From contig CBDCSM010000012.1 of NCBI GenBank assembly GCA_965221575.1, positions 62,001 through 126,000 on the forward strand: a DNA stretch of 64,000 bases, in the 5' to 3' direction. The position numbers were made by a program, and so were the translations under genes. Positions 8,479 to 16,833 of this stretch are shown here, piece by piece. A model generated the notes under the pieces. It worked only from the letters and a program-made list of their open reading frames with translations, did not search any database and was not told the DNA's origin. Positions within the stretch are counted from its first letter, which is position 1; each line of letters begins with the position of its first letter. The DNA comes from JAPPHA01 sp965221575 (GTDB lineage Bacteria; Pseudomonadota; Alphaproteobacteria; Rhodobacterales; Rhodobacteraceae).

Positions 8479-9117
8479 TCAGCGCGCCCGCCTGTCGCGG
8501 CGCGCGGACATCGGTTGGAACGCCAGGGCGGCGTGGGCCGCGCAATAGGGTTTCCCGGGTTCGGAAGTGAGCCCGCAGAACCAGAAGTCCTCGCTCGCCG
8601 GGTCGCCGACCGGCCACTTGCATGTCCTGTCGGTCAACTCCATCAACCCGAGCCGGAGCGACTTCCTTTCCGCCGCGGCGACCAGAGCCAGCGCTTCTTC
8701 GCTCACCTCGTTCGGAGATGGCTGCGGCGGCAACGGCTGACCGGCCGGAATGATGTTCTTCCGCAACATGGTCGCGACCGAAATGTTGGCCGGTTCAGCT
8801 TCCATTTCGGATTCGGCGGCCGGTACGGGCTCCGGCCTGGACTTGGTTCCCGCGTTTGCACGCGCCGGTTCCCGTTTGGTCTTTTTCCTTGCCTGGCGGG
8901 TTGTACCGACGGTCTCGCGGGACGGATCGACGGTCTCCGTTTTTTCCGGCGCCGCCTTCTTGTTCACCTTCCGATTGGAGTACCCCAGGCGGTACACCTT
9001 GCCGATGACCGCGTTTCGTGTCGTTCCTCCCAGCGTGTCGGCGATCTTGCCCGCGCTGTTGCCCTCGAGCCACATTGATATCAGGGTCTTGACCCGGTCC
9101 TCCGTCCAGTACTTCAT
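8479..9117 (-). CDS. gcrA: GcrA cell-cycle regulator
   Basis: From the ATG at 9117, preceded by an AAGGAAACG ribosome site, the protein reads MKYWTEDRVKTLISMWLEGN, then SAGKIADTLGGTTRNAVIGK, the DNA-binding head of GcrA. A Lys/Arg/Pro/Ala-rich linker covers about residues 55-130. The C-terminal domain has LTDRTCKWPVGDPASEDFWF and CG...GKPYCAAH, the sigma-70 contacting region with its cysteines. The total of 212 residues is slightly long because of the linker. GcrA acts with CcrM methylation of GANTC sites to control cell-cycle genes in Alphaproteobacteria and is a strong marker for that class. It diverges from argD. Confidence 0.95.
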   Translation of the reverse strand: MKYWTEDRVKTLISMWLEGNSAGKIADTLGGTTRNAVIGKVYRLGYSNRKVNKKAAPEKTETVDPSRETVGTTRQARKKTKREPARANAGTKSRPEPVPAAESEMEAEPANISVATMLRKNIIPAGQPLPPQPSPNEVSEEALALVAAAERKSLRLGLMELTDRTCKWPVGDPASEDFWFCGLTSEPGKPYCAAHAALAFQPMSARRDRRAR

Positions 9118-9502
9118 CGTCGTTTCCTTGTTTTTCCTCGCGAGGACCGGAGTCATGCACCCGCGGGACGTCCGGGGCGCCGGCAATTCCCGCATTCTAC
9201 CAGGGAACCAGGGAATCCGGCACGATCGCCTACGGTACATGGAGGGCGCATACGTCATGGCGGAGCCGGAAACAACCCTGCGACCCTGCCGGGAACAGCC
9301 CTGCGGCAAACGTGATTACAGATGACATATGAGGCGAACGTCACCTCGTTTCAAGTGGCCCGCGGCAAAACAGAGCCCTGCGAACCTCGGCCGAAAGCAC
9401 GGGTCTCTCATGCCCGGGTGATTTCCGTTGGAGCCGAGGATTGACTCGCGGTTCCGGTGCCGTATGACGCTGCACGAAAGACCTGGATGAGGAATCTGCG
9501 CC
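9118..9502. other. Divergent gcrA / argD promoter region
   Basis: These 385 bases separate two divergently read genes and must hold both promoters. Several GANTC sites (for example GAATC near 9209 and 9491, GACTC near 9445) are present, as expected if CcrM methylation affects gcrA. I cannot place -35 and -10 boxes with confidence, and no gene is supported. Confidence 0.45.
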
Positions 9503-10681
9503 ATGGTGCCAGCAATACTGCCTACCTATGCACGGGCCGACGTCGATTTTGTCAGCGGAAAGGGCTCGTGGTTGTTCGACCGTGACGGCAGGCGATACCT
9601 GGATCTTGGCGCGGGAATCGCCGTCAATTGCCTGGGACACGCCCATCCCGAGTTGGTGGACGCCCTCAAGCGCCAGGCGGAATGCCTCTGGCACACGTCT
9701 AACCTGTACCCGATCGGCAACCAGCAGGCGCTTGCGGAGCGCCTGGTTGGGAAGACATTCGCCGATACGGTTTTCTTTACCAACTCCGGTACGGAAGCGA
9801 TGGAATGCGCTGTCAAGATGGCGCGGAAATACTTTTCTTCGGATGGCGAGAGCCCGCGCCAAAAGATCATAACCTTCGAGGGTTCCTTCCACGGGCGATC
9901 CCTCGGGATGATTTCCGCCGCGGGCGGAGAGAAACTGGTCGACGGGTTCGGGCCGCTGCTGCCCGGCTTCGTCCACGTCCCGTTCGGGGACATCGGGGCG
10001 GCCGAGTCCGCCGTCGATCACGAGACCGCCGCGATCATGGTCGAGCCGGTCCAGGGAGAAAGCGGCATCAAGCCGGCCCCGGAGGGATTCCTGCGGGACC
10101 TGCGGGCGCTCTGCGACCAGCACGGCATCCTGCTCGTCCTGGACGAGATCCAGTGCGGCATGGGGCGAACGGGGAAACTGTTCGCCCACGAATCCGAGGA
10201 AATTATCCCTGACATCATGGGCATCGCCAAGGGGATCGGGGGCGGGTTTCCGCTCGGGGCGTGCCTTGCGACCGAAAAGGCTGCCGCCGGCATGGTCGTC
10301 GGAACCCACGGATCGACGTTCGGAGGCAATCCGCTTGCTTGCGCGGTGGGAATGGCAGTGATGGATATCGTGAGCGAGATCCTGTTTCTGGAGGGCGTCC
10401 AGGAACGCGCCGCGGCGCTCCGCCTGCGGCTGGCCGACCTGGTGGATGCCCACGGCGAGGTCTTCTCGGGCGTTCGCGGGGCAGGGCTGATGCTCGGACT
10501 CGTGTGCAAGCCGCCGAACACCGACGTCATCGCGGCGGGGGTCGCGGAAGGGGTCATCACCATTCCTGCCGGGGACAACGTCGCCAGGGTCCTGCCGCCG
10601 CTCAACATTTCTCTCCAGGAAATCGAGGAAGGGGTGCGCCGACTCGGGCTTGCGGCGAAAGCGATCGAGGCACGGCTTTGA
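9503..10681 (+). CDS. argD: Acetylornithine aminotransferase
   Basis: The 392-residue protein is a class III PLP aminotransferase. It shows FFTNSGTEAMECAVKMARKY for the phosphate cup, TFEGSFHGRS, and the catalytic lysine region with DEIQCGMGRTGKLFAHE and IAKGIGGGFPLGACLA, where the Lys of AKGIGGG forms the Schiff base. The GSTFGGNPLACAV block is typical of ArgD. It makes N-acetylornithine in arginine synthesis. Its stop overlaps the TTG start of argF, and the pair argD-argF next to gcrA is common in Alphaproteobacteria. Confidence 0.96.
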   Translation: MVPAILPTYARADVDFVSGKGSWLFDRDGRRYLDLGAGIAVNCLGHAHPELVDALKRQAECLWHTSNLYPIGNQQALAERLVGKTFADTVFFTNSGTEAMECAVKMARKYFSSDGESPRQKIITFEGSFHGRSLGMISAAGGEKLVDGFGPLLPGFVHVPFGDIGAAESAVDHETAAIMVEPVQGESGIKPAPEGFLRDLRALCDQHGILLVLDEIQCGMGRTGKLFAHESEEIIPDIMGIAKGIGGGFPLGACLATEKAAAGMVVGTHGSTFGGNPLACAVGMAVMDIVSEILFLEGVQERAAALRLRLADLVDAHGEVFSGVRGAGLMLGLVCKPPNTDVIAAGVAEGVITIPAGDNVARVLPPLNISLQEIEEGVRRLGLAAKAIEARL

Positions 10682-11604
10682 AACACTTCCTGGATATCGA
10701 CCAGCCTTCGACCGCGGACCTGGCGGGGATCATCGAGCACGCGCGGTCAATGAAGTCCGCGCGCCAGGGGTGCGCGCGGGGAATCCGCGACACCGCCCAG
10801 CCGCTCTCGGGCCGACTGGTCGCGCTGGTTTTCGAAAAGCCCTCGACCCGGACCAGGGTTTCCTTCGACACCGGCGTCCGCCAGCTCGGCGGCGAGGTCA
10901 TGACGCTCTCGGGCGCCGAGACCCAGCTCGGCCGCGGAGAATCCATCGCGGACACTGCACGGGTCCTCTCCCGCTATGTCGACATGATCGTCATACGCAC
11001 GCATCGTGAAGACAACCTGTTGGAGCTGGCAGATCATGCGACGGTCCCGGTGATCAACGGGCTGACGGACAACACGCACCCGTGCCAGGTCATGGGCGAC
11101 GTCATGACGTTCGAAGAACATCGGGGGCCGATCGCGAACCGGCGGGTTGCATGGTTCGGAGACGGCAACAACGTCTGCGCGTCGTTTTTGCACGCCGCCG
11201 GCCAGTTCGGATTCAGCATGACCCTCGCCTGTCCGGAACCATACAGGCCCCGAGAGAAATACGTCGCCTTTGCGCGATCACGGGGCGCTGCGGTCGAGCT
11301 CGTCACGGACCCGCGGGCAGCGGCGGAGGGAGCCGAACTGGTGGTCACCGACGCCTGGCTGTCGATGCACGACACCGAAGACCTTCGCAACGAAAAGCGG
11401 GAATGCCTGGGCGAGTTCCAGGTCAATGACCAGGTGATGGCCGCGGCGGCCGAAAGCGCCGTATTCATGCACTGCCTTCCGGCCTACCGGGGCGAAGAAG
11501 TCACCTCTGCCGTGATTGACGGTCCGAAATCGGTCGTGTTCGACGAGGCCGAGAACAGGCTGCACATCCAGAAGGCCATTATGCGGTACTGCCTGGAAGT
11601 CTGA
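10678..11604 (+). CDS. argF: Ornithine carbamoyltransferase
   Basis: The 308-residue protein contains the carbamoyl-phosphate loop FEKPSTRTRVSFDTGVRQLG, the RTHREDNLLELADHATVPVI segment, DNTHPCQVMGDVMT, the ornithine-binding block VTDAWLSMHD (family VTDVWxSMG), and MHCLPAYRGEEVT. I place the start at the TTG at 10678, giving MKHFLDIDQPS, which is the family N-terminus. It overlaps the argD stop by two bases, indicating translational coupling. The enzyme makes citrulline from ornithine and carbamoyl phosphate in the cytoplasm. The following gene (heat-shock hslO in some relatives) is absent. Confidence 0.95.
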   Translation: MKHFLDIDQPSTADLAGIIEHARSMKSARQGCARGIRDTAQPLSGRLVALVFEKPSTRTRVSFDTGVRQLGGEVMTLSGAETQLGRGESIADTARVLSRYVDMIVIRTHREDNLLELADHATVPVINGLTDNTHPCQVMGDVMTFEEHRGPIANRRVAWFGDGNNVCASFLHAAGQFGFSMTLACPEPYRPREKYVAFARSRGAAVELVTDPRAAAEGAELVVTDAWLSMHDTEDLRNEKRECLGEFQVNDQVMAAAAESAVFMHCLPAYRGEEVTSAVIDGPKSVVFDEAENRLHIQKAIMRYCLEV

Positions 11605-11896
11605 CCGGCATTGCCCGGGGCGGGTGCCCAAGCAGAGAGTGCCACCCATGCCGGCCATTCCGCCCACACCGGGATGGAGTTCCCGCTCGAACCTGGACCG
11701 GTTCGAGGACCGGCCGGCCGCCCCGGCCTCCGTACCCTGAGGTGCGAATCGGAGACGCGACGCCAGTCCACGAGGGACTCCGTCTTCGGATCAAGACGCC
11801 AGCCGCTTCCGGCCCCCCGAAAACTGCCGTTCCGCATCTCGACCGCGACCGTTCGCCCGAAACGGCTGGCGGCACAGCCCCGAACTAGTCCCGGTA

Positions 11897-12727
11897 TCAG
11901 TGGGCCGACGATTGGCCGCGCGCGATCGCTCGCTCAGCTTCGAGACGCCGGCGGTAGCCGGTCTGAACGACTTCGACTGCCACCAGCACCGCGATGGAAA
12001 AATAGAAGGTCGTCTTCGACATCGGCAGCAGTTCGTAGCCGAGAATGCGAATCCGGAGACTTTCGTCATGCATCGCATGCGCCGCCGCCGGTCCGGCTTC
12101 GCCGATCAGGACGACGCCGACGATCAGCAGGATGAACAGGCCGAGAACCTCGTACATGCGATTTCGTTCAAGGAATTCGGTGACCCGGTCGACCAGAACG
12201 AGCATCGCGATCCCGGACACACCGATCGCGATCGCGAGGGTCAGGAACACGTCGGTTATGGCGATGGCGGAGAGAATCGAATCGAAGCTGAAAATCAGGT
12301 TCATGAACACGATCATCATGACGACCCGGGCTGCCGACTTCGTAGGCTTCCCTTCACTCCCGCCGCCAAGATGCTCGACGGTCAGCATGTGGGTGATTTC
12401 GCGAACCGCCGTGTACATGATGAAGATGCCGCCGAAGATGAAAACGACGGTCGAATAGTTGACACCGCCCTCGAGCAGCCCCGGGAGGTCAAAGACGAAA
12501 AACGGCTCACGGAAGGCATCGATCAACGCGATCATGACGAACAGCAGGACGATTCTTAGCGCGACCGCGATGATGATTCCCCAGATTCTCACGGTCCTCT
12601 GGAACGCGGCTGGCGCGCGTTTCGATTCGATCGAGATGTAGAGCAGGTTGTCGAACCCCAGGACCGCCTGGAGAAAGATCAACATGACGAGATTCGCCAG
12701 ATTCTCGAATGTCATGAATTCGGCCAT
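11897..12727 (-). CDS. TerC family integral membrane protein
   Basis: This 276-residue protein has about seven hydrophobic membrane segments and the two TerC signature acidic pairs: VLGFDNLLYISIE near residue 23 and IFSFDSILSAIAITDV near residue 147. TerC/Alx proteins are inner-membrane proteins tied to tellurite resistance and, for characterised members, manganese export. The gene lies 74 bases downstream of the pseudouridine synthase gene on the same strand, so the two may share a transcript. I see no yybP-ykoY type riboswitch in the short gap. Confidence 0.9.
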   Translation of the reverse strand: MAEFMTFENLANLVMLIFLQAVLGFDNLLYISIESKRAPAAFQRTVRIWGIIIAVALRIVLLFVMIALIDAFREPFFVFDLPGLLEGGVNYSTVVFIFGGIFIMYTAVREITHMLTVEHLGGGSEGKPTKSAARVVMMIVFMNLIFSFDSILSAIAITDVFLTLAIAIGVSGIAMLVLVDRVTEFLERNRMYEVLGLFILLIVGVVLIGEAGPAAAHAMHDESLRIRILGYELLPMSKTTFYFSIAVLVAVEVVQTGYRRRLEAERAIARGQSSAH

Positions 12728-12801
12728 TCAGATACCTCCTAAAGTCGCGTCAGCATTCCTGCCCGCCCGCGGAAACCGGGTTCGCCCGAGAGCCGTCAGA
12801 A

Positions 12802-13542
12802 TCAGTCTTCGACGGCATTCCCGGCCGTATCGGGAAACAGCCCGGCAATGTCACTGCCCGAAATCCGCCGGACATCGCCAGGAGCCAGCCGTCCAAGTCG
12901 AAAAGGCCCGTATGACACGCGAATCAGCCGGCTGACCGTCAGGCCGATTTCCGCGAACGCGCGGCGGATTTCTCTGTTCCTGCCTTCAGTGAGCTGAACG
13001 CTCATCCAACAGTTCGATGCATTCTGCCTCTCGATCTGGACCGTCATGGGCCGGAACCGCTCGCCGTCGATCCGGATTCCCTGCCGGAGCCGATCCAGGG
13101 AAGCCACGGAGGGACGGCCTCTTGCCCGGACCCGGTAGCCCCGGGAGAATCCGTTTGACGGCAATTCGAGGTGACGCTTGAGCCCGCCGTCATTGGTCAG
13201 CAGCAGCAGACCCTCGGAATTCATGTCCAGCCGTCCGACGCTGAGGACGCGGGGCATCTCGGGTGGCAGGAGCTCGAAGACGTTCGGCCGCCCCTTTTCG
13301 TCGGACGTCGTTGTCACGTAGCCGGCCGGCTTGTGAAATCGCCACAGCATCGCAGGCCCGGGTGCCGCGACGCTTTTCCCGTCCACACGGACGTCATCTT
13401 CAGAGGACACCTTGTGATGAAAGGATGCGAGGGTCTGCCCGTTGACCGTGACCCGGCCATCACCGATCAACTTCTCCGCGTTGCGCCTGGACGCGACGCC
13501 GGCCCGGGCAAGGAATCGCGCGATCCGAACCGGCTCGGCCAC
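12802..13542 (-). CDS. Ribosomal large-subunit pseudouridine synthase, RsuA/RluB family
   Basis: An S4 RNA-binding domain spans about residues 1-60 (IARFLARAGVASRRNAEKLI, GRVTVNG). The synthase domain follows, with the catalytic Asp in LSVGRLDMNSEGLLLLTNDG and the tail LTEGRNREIRRAFAEIGLTV SRLIR. Lack of extra domains and a length of 246 residues fit RluB-type enzymes, which modify U2605 of 23S rRNA in E. coli, though RluE/RsuA relatives cannot be fully excluded. It runs opposite to tadA, a pairing often seen in Alphaproteobacteria. Confidence 0.9.
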   Translation of the reverse strand: MAEPVRIARFLARAGVASRRNAEKLIGDGRVTVNGQTLASFHHKVSSEDDVRVDGKSVAAPGPAMLWRFHKPAGYVTTTSDEKGRPNVFELLPPEMPRVLSVGRLDMNSEGLLLLTNDGGLKRHLELPSNGFSRGYRVRARGRPSVASLDRLRQGIRIDGERFRPMTVQIERQNASNCWMSVQLTEGRNREIRRAFAEIGLTVSRLIRVSYGPFRLGRLAPGDVRRISGSDIAGLFPDTAGNAVED

Positions 13543-13818
13543 GCGTCACCGCTGATCGCGGCAGGCGGGCCATGCCAAGCGGGGAGAAGGCCGGCGATTA
13601 CGGTCATGTCCTGCCATTCAAACTGTCCTCGAACCCGGATACCTGCTCGCGAGCGGCACTTTAGGCGTGGATGGTCAACGAGGCAAACTGTATGGTCCCG
13701 GCTGGTCCGGAAGCAGTTCTTGCGGTGAATTCCGCAATCGCCGCACCCGCAACCTGCGAAACCGGAATGCCGGACGCATGCGCTCAAGGCGAACAGACAG
13801 GTCACACTCGAGCCGGAA

Positions 13819-14289
13819 ATGAGTGAATTCTTGAACTTCATGGAACTGGCGCTGGCAGAAGCCCGCAAAGCGGCCGAAAGGGGGGAGGTCCCCGTCGGAG
13901 CGGCGATCGTCGGGCCCGACAGTTCCGTGCTCGCCGCGGCCGGCAACCGGTGCCGCGAACTCAACGACGCGACGGCGCATGCCGAGATGCTGGCAATTCG
14001 CCAGGCTTGCCGGTTGATCGGCTCGCACCGTCTGGATGGTGCGAGCCTGTACGTGACGCTCGAGCCATGCGCCATGTGCGCGGGAGCTATTTCGCTCAGC
14101 CGGATTTCGCGGCTGTACTTTGGCGCGGAAGATCCGAAGTCCGGCGGAGTCGAGCACGGCGCGCGGGTCTTCAGCCACACCCAGTGCCATCACCGGCCGG
14201 ATGTTTACGGCGGAATAGGCGCCGCCGCCGCGGAATCGCTGCTGGAGGTATTTTTTCACGCGCGTCGCCAGGAACCCGCGACGCCTTAA
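13819..14289 (+). CDS. tadA: tRNA adenosine(34) deaminase
   Basis: The 156-residue protein has the zinc-dependent deaminase motifs: HAEMLAIRQA with the zinc His and catalytic Glu, and LEPCAMCAGAISLSRI with the two zinc cysteines. The C-terminal GGVEHGARVFSH and following VYGGI block are typical of TadA, which converts A34 to inosine in tRNA-Arg(ACG). The ATG at 13819 gives the family-like start MSEFLNFMELALAEARKA. It is divergent from the rluB-type gene with a 276-base gap. Confidence 0.95.
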   Translation: MSEFLNFMELALAEARKAAERGEVPVGAAIVGPDSSVLAAAGNRCRELNDATAHAEMLAIRQACRLIGSHRLDGASLYVTLEPCAMCAGAISLSRISRLYFGAEDPKSGGVEHGARVFSHTQCHHRPDVYGGIGAAAAESLLEVFFHARRQEPATP

Positions 14290-14748
14290 CCATTCCGGAT
14301 TTCCTTTCTGATCTGAATCCGGGTAATGAAGCGTTCGCATGGCTTTTCTCAAGACTGTAAACGAAGGGCGAGGACCAACCCGAAAACAGCGGCAGCATGC
14401 CTGGCGGCCGCCGTAATTGTCCTTGTACTCTATCTCGTAATGTCAAGCTCAATGCCTGGCTTGGCCGCCCGGTCACGTTCGACGCCCTGACCGGGACGCT
14501 GGCCGTGCATTCGGAAAACACCAACGGAACCTGGTCGCATTACATCGACCATGTCCAGGCCGGCCTGTTTGATCGGCCCGAGTCCGCCTGCTCGGAAGGG
14601 CAGGGAACGGCCGAAGGCCTGCCGGCCACCCGGGGTCCTGACCGTACAATCCGGCGGAGAATTTTCCCGCTGTTTCGGCAGGACCCTGCCAGGCCCCTCA
14701 GAATGGGGGTCTATTTTTCATTGTATCCACCACCCAAGGAGAGATTGA
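14290..14748. other. Gap after tadA, no gene supported
   Basis: About 460 bases. One open frame (14397-14756) of 119 codons overlaps the next start but shows no family resemblance and no ribosome site. The stretch ends with the clear AAGGAGAG ribosome site of the following gene. Confidence 0.4.
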
Positions 14749-14994
14749 ATGATTGAAACCGAGCGCTCAGAAGAGCAGATTGTCGACCAGGAAACCGTGC
14801 GGCAGAGTATTGCCCTGTCATATGTGAAGGCATGGCAGCAGCTGCAGCTAGGTCCAGCCCGACTCCTCGGAACGGTTTTGCCCTTCCTCGGTGCCCGGGA
14901 TCCCGGCGAAGATCCGGCTATCCGATTGAGTGCGGAAGCCCTCGACGACCATCCGGACACACACCGCAAGGCCTGGAAAAGCCTGAGAGCTTGA
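14749..14994 (+). pseudogene. 5' part of an unrecognised gene interrupted by IS5-family element
   Basis: A strong ribosome site, AAGGAGAGATTGA, precedes the ATG at 14749. The visible product starts MIETERSEEQIVDQETV and includes an amphipathic stretch (SIALSYVKAWQQLQLGPARL). The apparent stop TGA at 14992-14994 lies inside the terminal repeat of the IS, so the original frame is cut at 14986. Joining 14986 to 15949 restores one open frame into the piece at 15949-16238, giving a 175-residue protein. I do not recognise the family. The intact start signals suggest the gene was functional before the insertion. Confidence 0.75.
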
Positions 14995-15945
14995 ATCATA
15001 AGTCGATTTTCAGCTTTTTCCGTTTTGTTTCAATGGGATGACTCACGTGCCACCCGTCGCATCATGAAACGGCAAGCCGCCAGCTGACACCATGCCAGTG
15101 AACTCGCCAGGCTCCGCTCGAAATCCTTCGCAAGACGCCGGCATCGCGACATCCAGCCAAACGTCCGCTCCACAACCCAGCGACGGTACAGCACAGTGAA
15201 ACCACTGATATCCTTCGGCTTTTCAATGATCTCAAGCAGACCGCCAAGCCCAAGTTCCTCCAACTTCGAGAGAAGCTTCGGACCCTGGTAGCCACCATCC
15301 GCCCACAGCTTCGTCACCTCCGGGGCCTTCTCCAGCATCCCGACGATCACCCCAGGGGCGCCGTCCCGGTCCTGCACGTCGGCCGTATGAACCTCGATCG
15401 TGATCGGAGTCCCTTCGACATCCACCGCAATGTGACGTTTCCGGCCCTTGATCTTCTTGCCGGCGTCGTAGCCGGCAGGGCCGCCGCTCTCCGTCGTCTT
15501 CACCGACTGGCTGTCGATCGCGGCCGCCGTCGGGTCCGCGGAGCGTCCCGCCAAAGCCCGGACCTGCCCGCGTAGCACGTCCATCATGGTCTCAAATGTC
15601 CCGTCGTCCCGCCAGGCGTAGAAATAGTTCTGCACCGTCGTAAACGGCGGAAAACACTTCGGAATCGCACGCCACTGGCATCCGGTTCCCAACATGTATT
15701 GGATCGCGTTGATGACCTCACGCAGATCAGTCGTGCGCTGACGTCCCATCCGCGATGGCGGCGGAAGAAGCGCCTCGATCAGTTCCCATTCCTTGTCCGT
15801 CAAATCGGTTTCAAAGCGCTCGCCATTTCGTTTATACGTCTCCTGCGCGGCCTTGTTCCAGGACATGTGGACCTCCTCGTCTGTCGCAAAAAAACTGACC
15901 CGGAATACCACATATCGCGGGGCCGCGCACTTTTAGGTCAAGCTC
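14987..15945 (-). mobile_element. IS5-family insertion sequence, complete, 959 bp
   Basis: The ends are an imperfect inverted repeat: GAGCTTGAATCATAAGT at the left and, read inward from the right, GAGCTTGACCTAAAAGT. Both sides are flanked by TGA (14984-14986 and 15946-15948), a three-base target duplication of the TNA form known for the IS1031-like part of the IS5 family. A single transposase gene fills the element. Removing the element plus one TGA rejoins an open reading frame across the site, which supports these boundaries. Confidence 0.88.
15030..15866 (-). CDS. IS5-family transposase (DDE)
   Basis: The ATG at 15866 has a GAGGAGG ribosome site seven bases upstream. The 278-residue protein begins MSWNKAAQETYKRNGERFET and has a DUF4096-type N-terminal domain (LTDKEWELIEALLPPPSRMG). 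The DDE catalytic residues lie in AAAIDSQSVKTTESGGPAGY, TKLWADGGYQGPKLL and RRWVVERTFGWMSRCRRLAK. The frame is complete, with no stop or shift, so the element could still be active. It is oriented opposite to the gene it interrupts. Confidence 0.95.
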   Translation of the reverse strand: MSWNKAAQETYKRNGERFETDLTDKEWELIEALLPPPSRMGRQRTTDLREVINAIQYMLGTGCQWRAIPKCFPPFTTVQNYFYAWRDDGTFETMMDVLRGQVRALAGRSADPTAAAIDSQSVKTTESGGPAGYDAGKKIKGRKRHIAVDVEGTPITIEVHTADVQDRDGAPGVIVGMLEKAPEVTKLWADGGYQGPKLLSKLEELGLGGLLEIIEKPKDISGFTVLYRRWVVERTFGWMSRCRRLAKDFERSLASSLAWCQLAACRFMMRRVARESSH

Positions 15946-15948
15946 TGA

Positions 15949-16238
15949 GGAACGCCGCCTGCGCCGTACATGAGTCGAAGGTGCAACATACCTGGTACCG
16001 ATGGAATGCGGAGACGGAGCGTGAGGTCCGGTGTTTCGCCGACCTCTTGTGGACAACGGAAGTCCGCGTTGATCCGGTACTCCGCGAGGTCGAACTCGTA
16101 TTCTGGCCCCGACTGCTCGATTACCTGCCTCGTGTCCTTGTTCCGATCAGGGAGTTCGCGAACCGGCCGCTGCCCGTGACCCTGACTCCTTCAGTGAAAG
16201 GAAACCTCACGGGGTATTTTCACGACCGCCAGCCCTGA
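15949..16238 (+). pseudogene. 3' part of the unrecognised gene interrupted by IS5-family element
   Basis: The open frame continues from the IS end as NAACAVHESKVQHTWYRWNA, then EREVRCFADLLWTTEVRVDP, a hydrophobic-aromatic middle (FWPRLLDYLPRVLVPIREF), and stops at 16236-16238. It is in phase with the 5' part once the IS and one target copy are removed (14985 ctg, then a-gg, then aac). The piece has no start codon or ribosome site of its own. I do not know the family. The combined protein has no signal peptide or evident membrane segment. Confidence 0.72.
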
Positions 16239-16833
16239 CATCGGTCTTGGTTGATTCCGCCACGTGTAAGCGCGGCATTCTGAAGGCATTGGCCGGCAAT
16301 TGCCCGTGCGTTGCCGGCCGAACGCCAAGAGAGAGAGCGATACCCGGGATTCAGATCCCGCCCGAATACGCCATTCTCGACGGATTTCGGCAAGTTTGCC
16401 TGTAACAGACCAATCAACGCCGCTCGTATTGCCGCCGGCCAACCGGACAAGTCGACCTGTCAGGCATTCAACGGCCTGAGGCCCGACAGGCGTACCAGGA
16501 AAGTCATCGAGGTCCTGCCGCGGAACTGCGCTTACCGCTTCCTTTGGCAGACGTTGTTTCGTGAAAAGTCCTTGCCGAACGAATGGCCCTGGTGTTCGAC
16601 CGGCAGGTGCGGCCGGGCGCATCGTCATCGTCCCGGAACACGGGTGAGTCTCACGAAAGCATCGTTCGGGCTGAAAACTTTCACCCCTCTTTCGCGATAC
16701 GCTCGATTCTGAAGGATGGTGGCGACCGGCCCTGTGGCCGCCGCCGTGCTCGATGATGACTGGATCGCGGGCGGCACGGGCGGCCTCGGGAACCGCTGCG
16801 GCTAGGAGACACACGGGATGACGGGGCAGGAAC
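16239..16833. other. Gene-poor stretch before the autotransporter fragment
   Basis: About 595 bases with only short open frames on both strands and no domain I recognise. If the following barrel once had a passenger domain, its remains should lie here, but none can be read in any frame. Confidence 0.4.

Noticed and set aside
9341..10453. 370-codon minus-strand frame opposite argD
   Set aside because: It is a shadow of the ArgD gene, whose motifs are unmistakable.
14397..14756. 119-codon frame after tadA
   Set aside because: It has no ribosome site, overlaps the well-supported start at 14749, and has no family resemblance.
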